A stretch of DNA of 64,000 nt. Origin: Candidatus Poribacteria bacterium (GTDB lineage Bacteria > Poribacteria > WGA-4E > PCPOR2b). The notes beneath the pieces were generated by a model that saw only the letters and a list, made by a program, of their open reading frames with translations, had not been told where the DNA came from and did not search any database. The DNA lies in assembly GCA_003635265.1 (NCBI GenBank), contig PYIZ01000033.1, positions 187,605-251,604 on the forward strand, written 5' to 3'. How positions within the stretch are numbered: position 1 is the first letter of the stretch; each line of letters begins with the position of its first letter. The position numbers were made by a program, and so were the translations under genes. Below are positions 45,176-54,538 of the stretch, piece by piece.

Positions 45176-45437
45176 CACTTAGAATATGCAAGTTCCCGTC
45201 CGATGTGTCGCACTTCAGGCTTTGCCTAGGTGGTAATCTGCTTTAACCGGTCCGAAAATCTTTGCTCCTAGCCTTTTACGCATTGCGTATTACGCGTTAC
45301 TTTGACATAAGCCACATATTTCTATTGCCTTCTTTTCCACATCGTGATAACATCTATAGTGTCTCAGTTTCAAAGGAACGTATTGGAAATCGCACAGTGT
45401 GAATCGTCTCATCTAGAACTCCAAAGGGAGGTCTGCT

Positions 45438-46853
45438 ATGTACACGAGTGTCCAATATCCCGATACTATAGAACCTCAGGTGCAATTTATAGAGGAAACC
45501 GCGCCTGAAGACATTGTGGAAAAGACGATAGAAAAACTCCACGCTGGGGTTTCGATTAAGGAAATGTGTACCGCCTCTGCGCTAGCGGTCGTTCGTTCAT
45601 CGGAGATGCCTTTCTTTGTGAATGGTCAGTGGGGCCATCACGGAGGACACATGCATCCCGTTTCTGGAATACATGCGGTGAAAGAGATCTCCTCAAGGCT
45701 TTCTGGGGACAATCGCTTTCTACCCGTGGTGCAAAACGTCGCTCTATCCAATAAGCACATCCACCATCCCTCGATGGGTCCCTATGTTTTGCCAGCATTT
45801 GAACCGCTTGATGCCGGTGGGGTTGAGGAAACCAAAGGGGCGTTCTTGGATGCGGTGCGGCGCGGATCTGTCAATGATGCCGACCATTACTTTCTTTGGC
45901 TCGTTCAGAACATACCGCACGAAGAAGCACTCGACATACTTCTGACGATTGCCACCCTAAAGAATCTGGTAGATGACCATAAGTTCATCTATCCGGTCTA
46001 TACGTGGCGGCTACTCGAATGGTTAGATTGGGAACACCTTCAGGTACTCACCCGCGGACCTGTGCGCTACATCTCGCAGCCGCCCGCCGCGAAACCTTTG
46101 CAAGAAATTAACGAGTTGATTGAGAAATATCAACTACTTTCAACCCCGTTGCGCCAAACGACGGGAAGCGATGAGACCGACGCTATCGTTCGATTGCGTA
46201 CAGGATTGAACGACTGCGCTTTCGCTGACATCCCTGAAACGACCGCCAAGGCACTGGCGGACGGACTTTCCTTGGAAGGAGCCGGTGAAGCACTGTCACT
46301 CGCCGCTTCAGACCTTTTCTTGCGCTTGGATACCAGTAACCCGATGGATGTCCACATGCACACTGGCGTCAATGCGCGGCGTCATGTGCTGCGGGTCAAC
46401 GGTATCTGCAAAGAGAACAAGATATTAGCCCTCTTGCTATGGAATTCGGGTCCCGAAGTTAGAAATGCGCAAGGCAGGATCGATGACGGACCTTATCCCT
46501 CTCCCGATGCTGTGGCTACAATTCCTCAACAAGGTCAGGGACAATTGGTGTCTGCGATTGAGGAAGCCATTGCTGCCAATGACGTGGACAGCGCAGCAAC
46601 GCTGACGGCAAAGTATGGGGAGTTGGAACATGAGCCGCAAGCATTAATCACCCGCCTCACCGAAATCGTCTGCCGAGACAACGCGACAGAGATGCACGCG
46701 TTGAAGCACCATCAGGCAACGGTTGAAGAGTTCCAAACAACCCGTCCCCCATTTCATTCCCGCCACTTAGTTGCTGCAGCAAAAGCCGCAGCTATCTCGT
46801 ATGGGACAGCCCAAGAGATATATGATAGGGCGAAACAGTTTTTGAATAACTGA
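45438..46853 (+). CDS. Conserved-looking helical, histidine-rich protein, unrecognised
   Basis: 471 residues; ATG follows GGGAGGTCTGCT. No signal peptide or membrane helix, so cytoplasmic. Seen: histidine clusters GQWGHHGGHMHPVSGIH (about residues 62-80), NKHIHHPSMGPYVLPAF (about 106-122), VDDHKF, MDVHMHTG (about 306-313) and ALKHHQ, spaced in predicted helices, suggesting a metal or haem site. The rest is alpha-helical and acidic. I do not recognise the family with confidence; the layout recalls helical domains found with Rieske-type oxidoreductases, which is only a guess. It stands between the sigma/lipoprotein cluster and the Omp85 gene. Confidence 0.8.
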   Translation: MYTSVQYPDTIEPQVQFIEETAPEDIVEKTIEKLHAGVSIKEMCTASALAVVRSSEMPFFVNGQWGHHGGHMHPVSGIHAVKEISSRLSGDNRFLPVVQNVALSNKHIHHPSMGPYVLPAFEPLDAGGVEETKGAFLDAVRRGSVNDADHYFLWLVQNIPHEEALDILLTIATLKNLVDDHKFIYPVYTWRLLEWLDWEHLQVLTRGPVRYISQPPAAKPLQEINELIEKYQLLSTPLRQTTGSDETDAIVRLRTGLNDCAFADIPETTAKALADGLSLEGAGEALSLAASDLFLRLDTSNPMDVHMHTGVNARRHVLRVNGICKENKILALLLWNSGPEVRNAQGRIDDGPYPSPDAVATIPQQGQGQLVSAIEEAIAANDVDSAATLTAKYGELEHEPQALITRLTEIVCRDNATEMHALKHHQATVEEFQTTRPPFHSRHLVAAAKAAAISYGTAQEIYDRAKQFLNN

Positions 46854-46875
46854 TGCCCTTTACAGATTCAATGTT

Positions 46876-46926
46876 TCCTTCGTATCGTTTTCAATGGTTC
46901 TAGCTAGCAATTAGCGATACGAAGGA
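46876..46926. repeat. Inverted repeat upstream of the Omp85 gene
   Basis: TCCTTCGTATCG (46876-46887) and CGATACGAAGGA (46915-46926) are exact reverse complements of 12 bp, enclosing a 27-base loop with CTAGCTAG. It lies 76 bases before the Omp85-like start. Could be an operator or the end of the preceding transcript. Confidence 0.55.
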
Positions 46927-47002
46927 GATAGGAAAGAGAGGCATTGGGGTTGTTCACCTTTTTTCTGCTGACTTGCCTGATGGCACCAACAGGAGATTTT
47001 AG

Positions 47003-49441
47003 ATGAGACACCTCATGCTTCTCTTTCTCTCACTCCTCACACTTAGTCTCGCCCCAAACAACGCACAACCCCAAACCGGTCGTGTCCCTTTCGATTATCC
47101 CAATGAGCCTTTTGTTGAGTTTCAGTTCGATCTGGACCGCAGTATGATTGCACTGGTTATGGAAAACATGAGCGCCTATACTGCCTCGCTGTTTAACACA
47201 CTGGAGCGGCTGCACCTCCGTGCCTACAGGGCTAGTCATTTTGACAAAATTCTCGGTCATTACGGAACCAACTTGAAAATACGAGGGTGGAGTGCGCTAG
47301 AAAAAAGTACGCACTGTCACCTATATACCCTCGCGCAAGGCGAAACCGTTATCGGTATTTTTATAGTTGTCAAAAGCCAAAAGACGGTATATCGGCACAC
47401 TGAAGATCCGGGGCGAAAAGCACTATATCTGATAAATTTGAATGGTCAATTCGCGCCAAAACAGGTCAGCGAACTGGTGGGCAATCTGAATCAGGTTGGG
47501 ATTGACGTGCCTGAATTGAGTAGATTCGATGGATGGCGTAATGCTGCATCTGCCTCAACCTTGCTTCGGATGCCTGAAGGCGACCCGATTCATGAGGTGC
47601 AAATTCAAGCGGATCCGACAACGGCTGAGTCGCAAATTAGAACGCTGCTTGAAGATGGTCCAGATGAGATCATCGCGGCGATGACAACCTTGCGCAGCAA
47701 ACTCCCGGCTATTCAGACTCTAACGGTTCGGATTGATACAGAAGGTGACAAACGCATCGCTACACTTATTGTCACAGCGGGACCGGAGGAGGAAAGTCTC
47801 CCAAGCACCTCAATAACGCCTGCCGAACAAACGCCACAAGGACAAGCCTCACCGACGCGCTATCGAACTTCTGACGGCAAACCGATTCACGAAGTCCGGA
47901 TTCGAGGTAATCAGAAAATCAGTGAGGAAGAGGTTCGGACTGCCCTCGAAAACGGACCTGAAGATATCGTAGAGGCGATTGCTTACTTGCCCTTGCCCGA
48001 ATTTAATCGGGTCGTCGTAGAAATTGAGGGTGATGATACGAGACGTATCGCAACGGTTATCATTATAGAGCAACCGGATACAGCGGGTTTGCGCCGTCCC
48101 TCAATTACGGGGCTTTGGACTGCCGCTGGGGACCCAATTCACGAAGTCCGGATTCGAGGCAATCAGAAAATCAGTGAGACGGAGATTCGAGATGTGCTTG
48201 AAAACGGACCTGACGAAATCGAAAAAGCGATAGACAACTTGAGAAAAGCACTGCCCTATTTTAGTCGGGTTTCTCTAACGTTTGAGAATGATGGCAGGAG
48301 ACGTGTTGCGATAATTACCGTTGTGGAAAGAAGGCTCTCTTCAGACTATTATTTCCATGCGGGTCCGCTCTTTCAATTTAATCGTGTTACCGGTTGGCTG
48401 CTTGGTACCCGCCTTGAAGTGGGAAAACGGAGGAAGATAGGGCGACTCTGGATGTGGAATATTCCCGGTTCAGTTACGGCGTATCTGCCAAAACTTTTTG
48501 GCGAGGTTGGTTATGGGTTTGGAAATGAGTCTCTTAATTACCGGCTGGGTGGAGATATGATCTGGGGTCAGCCTGATGTGTCAAATCTGGCCGTCTCCGC
48601 TCAGATCCATCGTATCACAACCGCCGTTGCTCCTGAACTCTTCCCCCACTATGACGGTGTGTCAGATGCGTTTGGGGCGCTCGGATTTCATAACTACTAT
48701 TTGAGCAAAGGTGTCGCAACTTCGGTGCGATGGGCGCCGGTGGTGCCAACGCATTCGTTTGAATTGACGATGCGTGCCGAGTCGCATGAGAGCCTACAAA
48801 AGACTACAGATTGGATGTTCGGGAATTGGGGTTCAGAATCGGAGGCGGAAGAAAATCCACCGATAACCCCTGGCCAGCTGCGGAGTGTCACGTTAAGATA
48901 CGATTTAAACACACGACAAAGTAATAACCTTGGCTGGTACAATACCCTGTTGATCGAACACAGTAACCCCGCTGTCGGTTCCGATTTTGATTTCACACGA
49001 TTTCAGTTACAACTGCGCTATGCTGCCTCAAGAGGGGACGACATTATCCGCACGCGGCTGGTGTTGGGCACTGCCACAAATGCACTGCCGATTCAACGCC
49101 AATTTATTATTGGGGGCAGGGGAACGCTTAGTGGATATCCGCTGTATGCGTTTGCAGGCGATCATGTCTCCCTACTCAATTTGGAATATTTCTACCGCCT
49201 ACCGATGCCCAATCCATACGGTTGGGACTGGTTAAACCACGCTAAAACGTACGCCATATTGTACCTTGATCAAGGTCAAGTCTGGACCGTGTCCGACAAG
49301 CCGTACCGCTTTGATCCAAAGACGAGTGTTGGTATTGGATTGCAGTTAGGGCAGGAATCTCCTCTCAGATTTAACTGGTCCAAACCCTTGGAATCTGAGC
49401 GGGGAGTCAAATTCGATCTGATGTGGTATTCCAGTTTTTAG
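47003..49441 (+). CDS. Outer-membrane protein with DUF4252-like, POTRA-like and Omp85 barrel domains
   Basis: 812 residues; ATG follows AGGAGATTTTAG. Seen: signal peptide (about 1-22), a DUF4252-like domain (about 28-170), three POTRA-like repeats beginning near 191, 291 and 375 (each with IHEVxIxxxxxxxExxIR and an NGP/DGPDEI helix), and a 16-strand barrel (about 455-812) with the Omp85 GGRGTLSGYP motif and a terminal aromatic residue. Omp85 proteins insert or export proteins across the outer membrane using POTRA domains. The fused DUF4252-like part is unusual. Two POTRA units share a 45-bp near-identical DNA stretch. Confidence 0.88.
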   Translation: MRHLMLLFLSLLTLSLAPNNAQPQTGRVPFDYPNEPFVEFQFDLDRSMIALVMENMSAYTASLFNTLERLHLRAYRASHFDKILGHYGTNLKIRGWSALEKSTHCHLYTLAQGETVIGIFIVVKSQKTVYRHTEDPGRKALYLINLNGQFAPKQVSELVGNLNQVGIDVPELSRFDGWRNAASASTLLRMPEGDPIHEVQIQADPTTAESQIRTLLEDGPDEIIAAMTTLRSKLPAIQTLTVRIDTEGDKRIATLIVTAGPEEESLPSTSITPAEQTPQGQASPTRYRTSDGKPIHEVRIRGNQKISEEEVRTALENGPEDIVEAIAYLPLPEFNRVVVEIEGDDTRRIATVIIIEQPDTAGLRRPSITGLWTAAGDPIHEVRIRGNQKISETEIRDVLENGPDEIEKAIDNLRKALPYFSRVSLTFENDGRRRVAIITVVERRLSSDYYFHAGPLFQFNRVTGWLLGTRLEVGKRRKIGRLWMWNIPGSVTAYLPKLFGEVGYGFGNESLNYRLGGDMIWGQPDVSNLAVSAQIHRITTAVAPELFPHYDGVSDAFGALGFHNYYLSKGVATSVRWAPVVPTHSFELTMRAESHESLQKTTDWMFGNWGSESEAEENPPITPGQLRSVTLRYDLNTRQSNNLGWYNTLLIEHSNPAVGSDFDFTRFQLQLRYAASRGDDIIRTRLVLGTATNALPIQRQFIIGGRGTLSGYPLYAFAGDHVSLLNLEYFYRLPMPNPYGWDWLNHAKTYAILYLDQGQVWTVSDKPYRFDPKTSVGIGLQLGQESPLRFNWSKPLESERGVKFDLMWYSSF

Positions 49442-49493
49442 TGAGGCAATTGGGTGCAGCGATATAAAAAGATCTGAAAGGTAATCATCAACT

Positions 49494-50471
49494 ATGTCCG
49501 AAATCCAACTCCGTCCCTCCCATGAGGATACGAACACTGCTGCTCGCGTTATCGCCCAGCACGTTGAACCCACCCCTTTGAAGGAAGAGATAGCCTTCAG
49601 CGAGTCTCTGAATGCAAATATATTTGTCAAGTACGAATTCCTAAGTCCCGTCAAGTCCTTCAAAATCCGGGGAGCGTTGAATCTCGCCCATGCGCTTGCG
49701 AGAGGAAAAAATGTGTCGAAAGTTATCACCGTTTCTACAGGGAATCACGGTGCTGCCATGGCGTTTGCCTGTCGGGAATACAACCTTCAGCTCACCGTTG
49801 GTGTGCCTGTCAATTGCGATCAGAGTAAACTCGAATTGATCCGTCGATTTGGTGGAGAGTTAGAGATGATCGGTCAAGATTTGGACGAAACCAAGGAACT
49901 GCTGCAGGGACGTCCACTCTCACCGAATACTGTCTTTATTGAGGATGGCTCTAGTCCCGAAATCGTCGCAGGCACCTCCACAATCGGGTCGGAAATTGTT
50001 CAGGAACTACCCAACGTAGAGATTGCTATTGTGCCGGTTGGGAACGGTGCATTAATCGGCGGAATTGGAACGACACTCAAAGAATTCAATCCATCAATCC
50101 GTGTGATTGGTGTCCAGTCCGAAGTAGCGCCTTGTATGGCGTTGTCATTTGAGGCGGGTCACGCAGTGGACACGGAAAGTTGCGACACCTTTGCCACCGG
50201 CATGGCGGTACGGGTATCAATTCCAGAGGCGGTGGATCTAATGCTAGCGGTTGTAGATGAGATGTGGGTGGTTTCCGAGATAGATTTGAAAGCGGCGATG
50301 GGTGCCTTCTATAATCATACCGGACACCTACCGGAAGGCGCCGGGGTTGCTCCCTTAGCTGCAGCATTGAAGATGCGTACTGCTCTGAAAAATAAAACAG
50401 TCTGTCTAATTGCTTCAGGCGCGAATGTGGATGACATATTACGGCAAGAAATTAAAGAAAAATTTGTGTGA
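49494..50471 (+). CDS. PLP-dependent threonine/serine dehydratase-like enzyme (fold type II)
   Basis: 325 residues. Seen: PTPLKEE substrate-site start, KSFKIRGALN carrying the PLP lysine (about residue 57), STGNHGAAMAFA, the phosphate-binding glycine loop VPVGNGALIGGIG, and a C-terminal SGANVDD. These match catabolic threonine ammonia-lyase, serine racemase or related dehydratases, which form a keto acid and ammonia. No ACT regulatory domain. It is upstream of an SDR and a TauD-like gene, which may share a transcript. Confidence 0.9.
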   Translation: MSEIQLRPSHEDTNTAARVIAQHVEPTPLKEEIAFSESLNANIFVKYEFLSPVKSFKIRGALNLAHALARGKNVSKVITVSTGNHGAAMAFACREYNLQLTVGVPVNCDQSKLELIRRFGGELEMIGQDLDETKELLQGRPLSPNTVFIEDGSSPEIVAGTSTIGSEIVQELPNVEIAIVPVGNGALIGGIGTTLKEFNPSIRVIGVQSEVAPCMALSFEAGHAVDTESCDTFATGMAVRVSIPEAVDLMLAVVDEMWVVSEIDLKAAMGAFYNHTGHLPEGAGVAPLAAALKMRTALKNKTVCLIASGANVDDILRQEIKEKFV

Positions 50472-50560
50472 ACTGTTGTATAATGTATAATTATTCTGAA
50501 TAACAATTCAGCCTTGCGAAGATTCAACACTGTTTGCAAGGTTCCACAAGGAGAAATATT

Positions 50561-51358
50561 ATGTCAGATTTCAAAGATAAAATCGTAATCGTTACCGGCG
50601 GTGCCAGAGGCATTGGCGGTGGCATCAGTCGAGCTTTCGCCGAAGAAGGTGCTAGTGTCCTCTGCGCGGACTTGGATGAAGAATCAGGCGCACAACTCGT
50701 GGAAGAATCCTCAAGCATGGAGGGGACCGTTCGTTTTCTAAAGGCAGATGTTGCCCACAGCAGCGAATGCCAAGCGGCTGTCGAAACAGCGGTGTCAGAA
50801 TGGGGTGGGGTAGATGTCCTTTGCAACAACGTTGGGATCCAACCTGCGAATAGTTACCTGCCCGCGCACGAGTTTCCGGAGGAGATGTGGGATCGCATTA
50901 TTGATGTGAACCTCAAGAGTTTCTTCCTCATGACCAAATACTGTGTGCCGGAGATGAAGAAACGTGGCGGTGGCGCTATTATCAATACCGCTAGCGTGCA
51001 GGGGCTACAGTCGATGCTGGGTGTGTCTGCCTATGCAGCCAGCAAAGGTGGTGCCTTGTCCTTGACCCGTCAGCTCGCTCTGGAGTATGCCGAGGACAAT
51101 ATTCGAGTATTAGCGGTCAATCCCGGTACAATTGACACGCCACTGGTGGCGGAAGCCGTGGATTTCATGGGAGGCGACTTGGAGAGTCTCAAAAAACTGT
51201 GGGGCAAAGCGCACCCGATGGGACGGATCGGTCAACCCAGAGAGATTGCCAACGTCGTGCTGTTCCTTGCCAGTGACAAAGCGTCCTTCATGACCGGCGA
51301 ATACGTTTGTGTTGATGGCGGAATGATGGCGAAGGGTGCTTGGGCGGATAGTGAGTGA
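50561..51358 (+). CDS. Classical short-chain dehydrogenase/reductase
   Basis: 265 residues from ATG 50561, eight bases after CAAGGAG (the frame is open from 50534). Seen: TGGARGIGGGIS cofactor motif, NNVG, catalytic serine in INTAS, the YAASK pair and PGTIDTP, ending with the usual TGEYVCVDGGMM. All catalytic residues are present. A TATAAT at 50479-50484 may be the -10 of its promoter. Substrate unknown. Confidence 0.93.
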   Translation: MSDFKDKIVIVTGGARGIGGGISRAFAEEGASVLCADLDEESGAQLVEESSSMEGTVRFLKADVAHSSECQAAVETAVSEWGGVDVLCNNVGIQPANSYLPAHEFPEEMWDRIIDVNLKSFFLMTKYCVPEMKKRGGGAIINTASVQGLQSMLGVSAYAASKGGALSLTRQLALEYAEDNIRVLAVNPGTIDTPLVAEAVDFMGGDLESLKKLWGKAHPMGRIGQPREIANVVLFLASDKASFMTGEYVCVDGGMMAKGAWADSE

Positions 51359-51387
51359 CGGTGAACTGGGGATGAGGAGATGGGGCA

Positions 51388-52353
51388 ATGAATAACTCCC
51401 AGATGTTGACCGACGAAGTGTCCGATGAGCGTGCTTGGCGGGCAAGTACCATTGATGACACTGCTGCTTGGTACTATCCATTATCCGAGGATTGTCTCTC
51501 CAGTTTTGAGTCCATTATTTATGACGCACGAGGTTTGCCCGGATCTATTACAGAGATTTCTCGTCCGGTTTCCTCGTCCAACGGGTGCGACGAATCTCTT
51601 CAACGGGCACTGGAGGCGCTCAACTCGGGGCGTGGTTTTGCTATCATCGAGCGGATGCCAATCGAACAGTATACGGTGGAAGCAGCACTGTCCATGTATT
51701 GGCTGATTGGACAGTTCCTTGGCAAACCCATGGAACAGAATATTGAAGGAACCCTGTTGTACGATGTGCGAGATACCGGACAAAATGTGGCACAGGGTGC
51801 TCGATTTTCCGTAACCAATGCCGAGAGCTCCTTCCATAACGACAATTCCTTTGGTGAGCTGCTGCCCGAGCTCGTGGGATTGCTCTGTCTGCACACGGCA
51901 AAATCTGGTGGACAGAGCCAACTAATCAGCGGTTATGCACTCCACAATGAACTGTTAGAAAATCACCCCGATGTCCTCGAAACCCTCTATCAACTGTTCT
52001 GTTTCGATCGTCGGGGTCAGTTCAAAGCCGGGGAATCCCCAACGTCTCAATTCCCAATCTTTCAGTGGAGTAGGGGTGAATTGACTCTTCGATACCTGCA
52101 CTACTACATTCAGGTAGGTCACGAGCATGCTGGTCAAAAGTTGAACCGAGATCAGAGAAAAGCACTAGAAGTTGTGGAGAGGTTATTGTCTCGCGCTGAT
52201 TTCAGAGTGGAGTTCAACCTACAACCCGGACAGATGCTATTTACCAACAACCGTTGGATTTTGCACAATCGCACCGCATTTGAGGACTATACCGATCCGG
52301 AGCGTCGGCGGCATTATGTGCGGCTTTGGCTGCGACAGCACGGCCAAATGTAG
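51388..52353 (+). CDS. TauD/TfdA-family Fe(II)/2-oxoglutarate dioxygenase-like protein
   Basis: 321 residues. Seen: iron motif HND in SSFHNDNSFGELLP (about residue 153), a distal histidine in RWILHNRTAFED and arginines in RRRHYVRLWL for 2-oxoglutarate, in the spacing of the TauD/TfdA family (taurine, herbicide, clavaminate or carnitine-pathway oxygenases). Iron-binding residues look complete. It is 29 bases after the SDR and 13 before dapB on the same strand. Its C-terminal end runs in another frame of the dapB open frame, which is not coding there. Confidence 0.87.
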   Translation: MNNSQMLTDEVSDERAWRASTIDDTAAWYYPLSEDCLSSFESIIYDARGLPGSITEISRPVSSSNGCDESLQRALEALNSGRGFAIIERMPIEQYTVEAALSMYWLIGQFLGKPMEQNIEGTLLYDVRDTGQNVAQGARFSVTNAESSFHNDNSFGELLPELVGLLCLHTAKSGGQSQLISGYALHNELLENHPDVLETLYQLFCFDRRGQFKAGESPTSQFPIFQWSRGELTLRYLHYYIQVGHEHAGQKLNRDQRKALEVVERLLSRADFRVEFNLQPGQMLFTNNRWILHNRTAFEDYTDPERRRHYVRLWLRQHGQM

Positions 52354-52366
52354 AAAGGAAAAAGAT

Positions 52367-53164
52367 ATGATTCGTATTATCATTGATGGTGCCTGTGGGC
52401 GCATGGGTAAGATGATTACGCAAGGCGTGTCAGAACAAGAAGATATGCAGATTGTCGGTGCCATCGAATTCTCTGAGCATCCGCAGCTTGGGCAGGATGT
52501 AGGAGAAGTAGCAGGAATTGGGGCAATCGGTGTGCCTGTTACCAGCGATCTGCCTGCCATTCTGGATGAGGGAGATGTTGTGATTGAGTTCACATCGCCA
52601 AGTGCAACCGTCGAGCATCTCCAGAATGTTGTGGATGCCGGAAAGCGGATGGTGATCGCAACAACAGGATACGATGAGGAGGAATTGGCACAGGTACACG
52701 CACTCGCACCTCAAATCCCATGCGTGATGGCATCCAATATGAGCGTTGGAATTAATGTCATGTTGCAAGCGATTCAGCTCGTTGCGAAGGTGCTCGGTGA
52801 CGACTACGACGTTGAGGTGATTGAAGCACACCATAACCAGAAGGTAGACTCGCCGAGTGGGACTGCCCTGACGATGGCTGAAGTCCTCGCTGAAACATTA
52901 GACAGAGATCTTGCAGAAGTTGGTGTGTATGGTAGGCACGGCATTGTTGGAGCCCGTCCCAAGAAGGAGATCGGTGTCCACGCCATTCGAGGTGGAGATC
53001 TTGCCGGCGATCACACGGTCCTATTTGTCGGAACGGGGGACCGTCTTGAGATAACACATCGCGGTCAAAACCGTGAGCCGCTTGCGCGCGGAGCGATTCG
53101 TGCGGCAAGGTGGGTGATGAACGCACCGAAGGGCTTACACGACATCGCAGAAGTCCTTTTCTAA
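52367..53164 (+). CDS. dapB: 4-hydroxy-tetrahydrodipicolinate reductase
   Basis: 265 residues from ATG 52367, seven bases after AAAGGA; the open frame reaches back to 52172 inside the preceding gene. Second committed step of lysine/diaminopimelate synthesis. Seen: IDGACGRMGKM Rossmann motif, IEFTSPSATVEH, VIATTGYDEE, SNMSVGIN and the active-site EAHHNQKVDSPSGTA (His, Lys). C-terminal HRGQNREPLARGAIRAA fits. A GGGATT-GGCGGG-AATCCC hairpin (53173-53190) sits in the convergent gap after it. Confidence 0.97.
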   Translation: MIRIIIDGACGRMGKMITQGVSEQEDMQIVGAIEFSEHPQLGQDVGEVAGIGAIGVPVTSDLPAILDEGDVVIEFTSPSATVEHLQNVVDAGKRMVIATTGYDEEELAQVHALAPQIPCVMASNMSVGINVMLQAIQLVAKVLGDDYDVEVIEAHHNQKVDSPSGTALTMAEVLAETLDRDLAEVGVYGRHGIVGARPKKEIGVHAIRGGDLAGDHTVLFVGTGDRLEITHRGQNREPLARGAIRAARWVMNAPKGLHDIAEVLF

Positions 53165-53222
53165 AGTGTGAAATGGGATTGGCGGGAATCCCTCTATGGT
53201 TGGTATCGATCGACAAGCGATC

Positions 53223-53873
53223 TCACTTGACTGTTTGTCTGTCCCGCAGATCGGCGATTTCCTGCATAATCTGTTCGCCCATCTGCCGGTATAACTCGCG
53301 TTTATCCTCGATCTGTTTGACCTCTGTGAAATCCATGGGTGTGCCAAAAGTTACGGAAAGTTGGGCGGGATGAATCCATTTCGCATTGCGAGGGAGTATC
53401 GTTCCTTTGACATAAGCGGGGATACAAGGAACTCCTGCGTTATGAGCGATGAAGCTGACCCCACCATGCGCTTTGCCCAATGTTCCATCAACACTACGTG
53501 TGCCTTCGGGAAAAATGAGGACTACCTTTCCTGATTTCAGGAGAGAGATCGTGTGTCGAAGTGCAGCGCGATCTGCTGTGCCACGCCGCACCGGATACGC
53601 ATTGTGTGCAGCGATCAGAGGACCTATCAATGGCATTTCAAAAGAATCATGTCTTGCCATAAAGTACAACTCTCGGTTCGCCGCGGAGCCAACGATAAAG
53701 GGATCCAGATAACTCCGATGGTTACATAAAATCAAGATGCCACCTTGCCGTGGAATATTCTCATTGCCGTGCGATTCCAATTTGCCGAAAACATTAAAGA
53801 TGAAATTGGTGACTCGGTGGGACCAACGATATGGGAGTTGATCTGTCCAGAATCCAAACTTGCCACGTTGCAT
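53223..53873 (-). CDS. plsC: 1-acyl-sn-glycerol-3-phosphate acyltransferase
   Basis: 216 residues. Adds the second acyl chain in phosphatidic acid synthesis at the inner membrane. Seen: hydrophobic N-terminal region, the NHRSYLDPF motif (HxxxxD), RRGTADRAALR and FPEGTRS of the PlsC family. The start overlaps the cmk stop by one base (TAATG). Last in tyrA-cmk-plsC, an order known in several phyla. Confidence 0.94.
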   Translation of the reverse strand: MQRGKFGFWTDQLPYRWSHRVTNFIFNVFGKLESHGNENIPRQGGILILCNHRSYLDPFIVGSAANRELYFMARHDSFEMPLIGPLIAAHNAYPVRRGTADRAALRHTISLLKSGKVVLIFPEGTRSVDGTLGKAHGGVSFIAHNAGVPCIPAYVKGTILPRNAKWIHPAQLSVTFGTPMDFTEVKQIEDKRELYRQMGEQIMQEIADLRDRQTVK

Positions 53874-54538
53874 TAGCTTGCCTCTACTCGATTTAGAACG
53901 AAATCTACGGCTTGGTTTACGGTCATGCTAGTTGTGTCTAGGACAATTGCATCTTCCGCGGTTCGCAAGGGACTGTGGTCACGGGATTCGTCCGTCTGAT
54001 CTCGTTCGCGAATCTCTTGTTCGACCTGTTCTAAGGTCGTCTCTATCCCTTTTGCTTCTTGTTCCCCAAAACGGCGTTTCGCGCGCTCTTCAACGGAGGC
54101 ACTGATATAAAATTTCAGGTCCGCATCTGGAAACACTACGGTCGTTACATCACGTCCCTCGACGATGATGCCACCTTTTTCACCAATGCGGCGTTGTTGT
54201 TTCACCATTTCATGCCGTACTTCAGGAATCTTTGCTATATTGACAATGGTACGGTCAATCTCTGGGGTACGAAGGGCATCTGAGACATCTTCCCCATTCA
54301 ATAGGGTAGTCTTACCGTTGTCTGTGAAATCAATCCGGCAGCGCTTCGCTAGCTTGGTTAGCATAGGCACATTCGTCGAATCCGTCCCTTCCCGGATGGA
54401 TAAAAGCGTCATCGCACGATACATCGAACCTGAATTTAAGTAGAGATAGTCTAACTCTTCGGCGAGACGTTGGGCGATCGTGCTTTTTCCCGAACCGGCG
54501 GGACCATCCATTGCAATCGTTAGGCGTTCCTTCATCAT
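53873..54538 (-). CDS. cmk: Cytidylate kinase
   Basis: 221 residues. Phosphorylates CMP and dCMP. Seen: P-loop DGPAGSGKST, the NMP-binding region LNGEDVSDALRTPEI, VEGRDVTTVVFPDADLK and the lid region ERAKRRFGE. Four-base overlap (ATGA) with tyrA upstream and one-base with plsC downstream, so a tight operon. Confidence 0.97.
   Translation of the reverse strand: MMKERLTIAMDGPAGSGKSTIAQRLAEELDYLYLNSGSMYRAMTLLSIREGTDSTNVPMLTKLAKRCRIDFTDNGKTTLLNGEDVSDALRTPEIDRTIVNIAKIPEVRHEMVKQQRRIGEKGGIIVEGRDVTTVVFPDADLKFYISASVEERAKRRFGEQEAKGIETTLEQVEQEIRERDQTDESRDHSPLRTAEDAIVLDTTSMTVNQAVDFVLNRVEAS

Noticed and set aside
52172..52366. dapB starting inside the TauD-like gene
   Set aside because: The overlap is in another frame and adds non-family sequence; ATG 52367 has AAAGGA and the correct MIRIIIDGACGRMG start.
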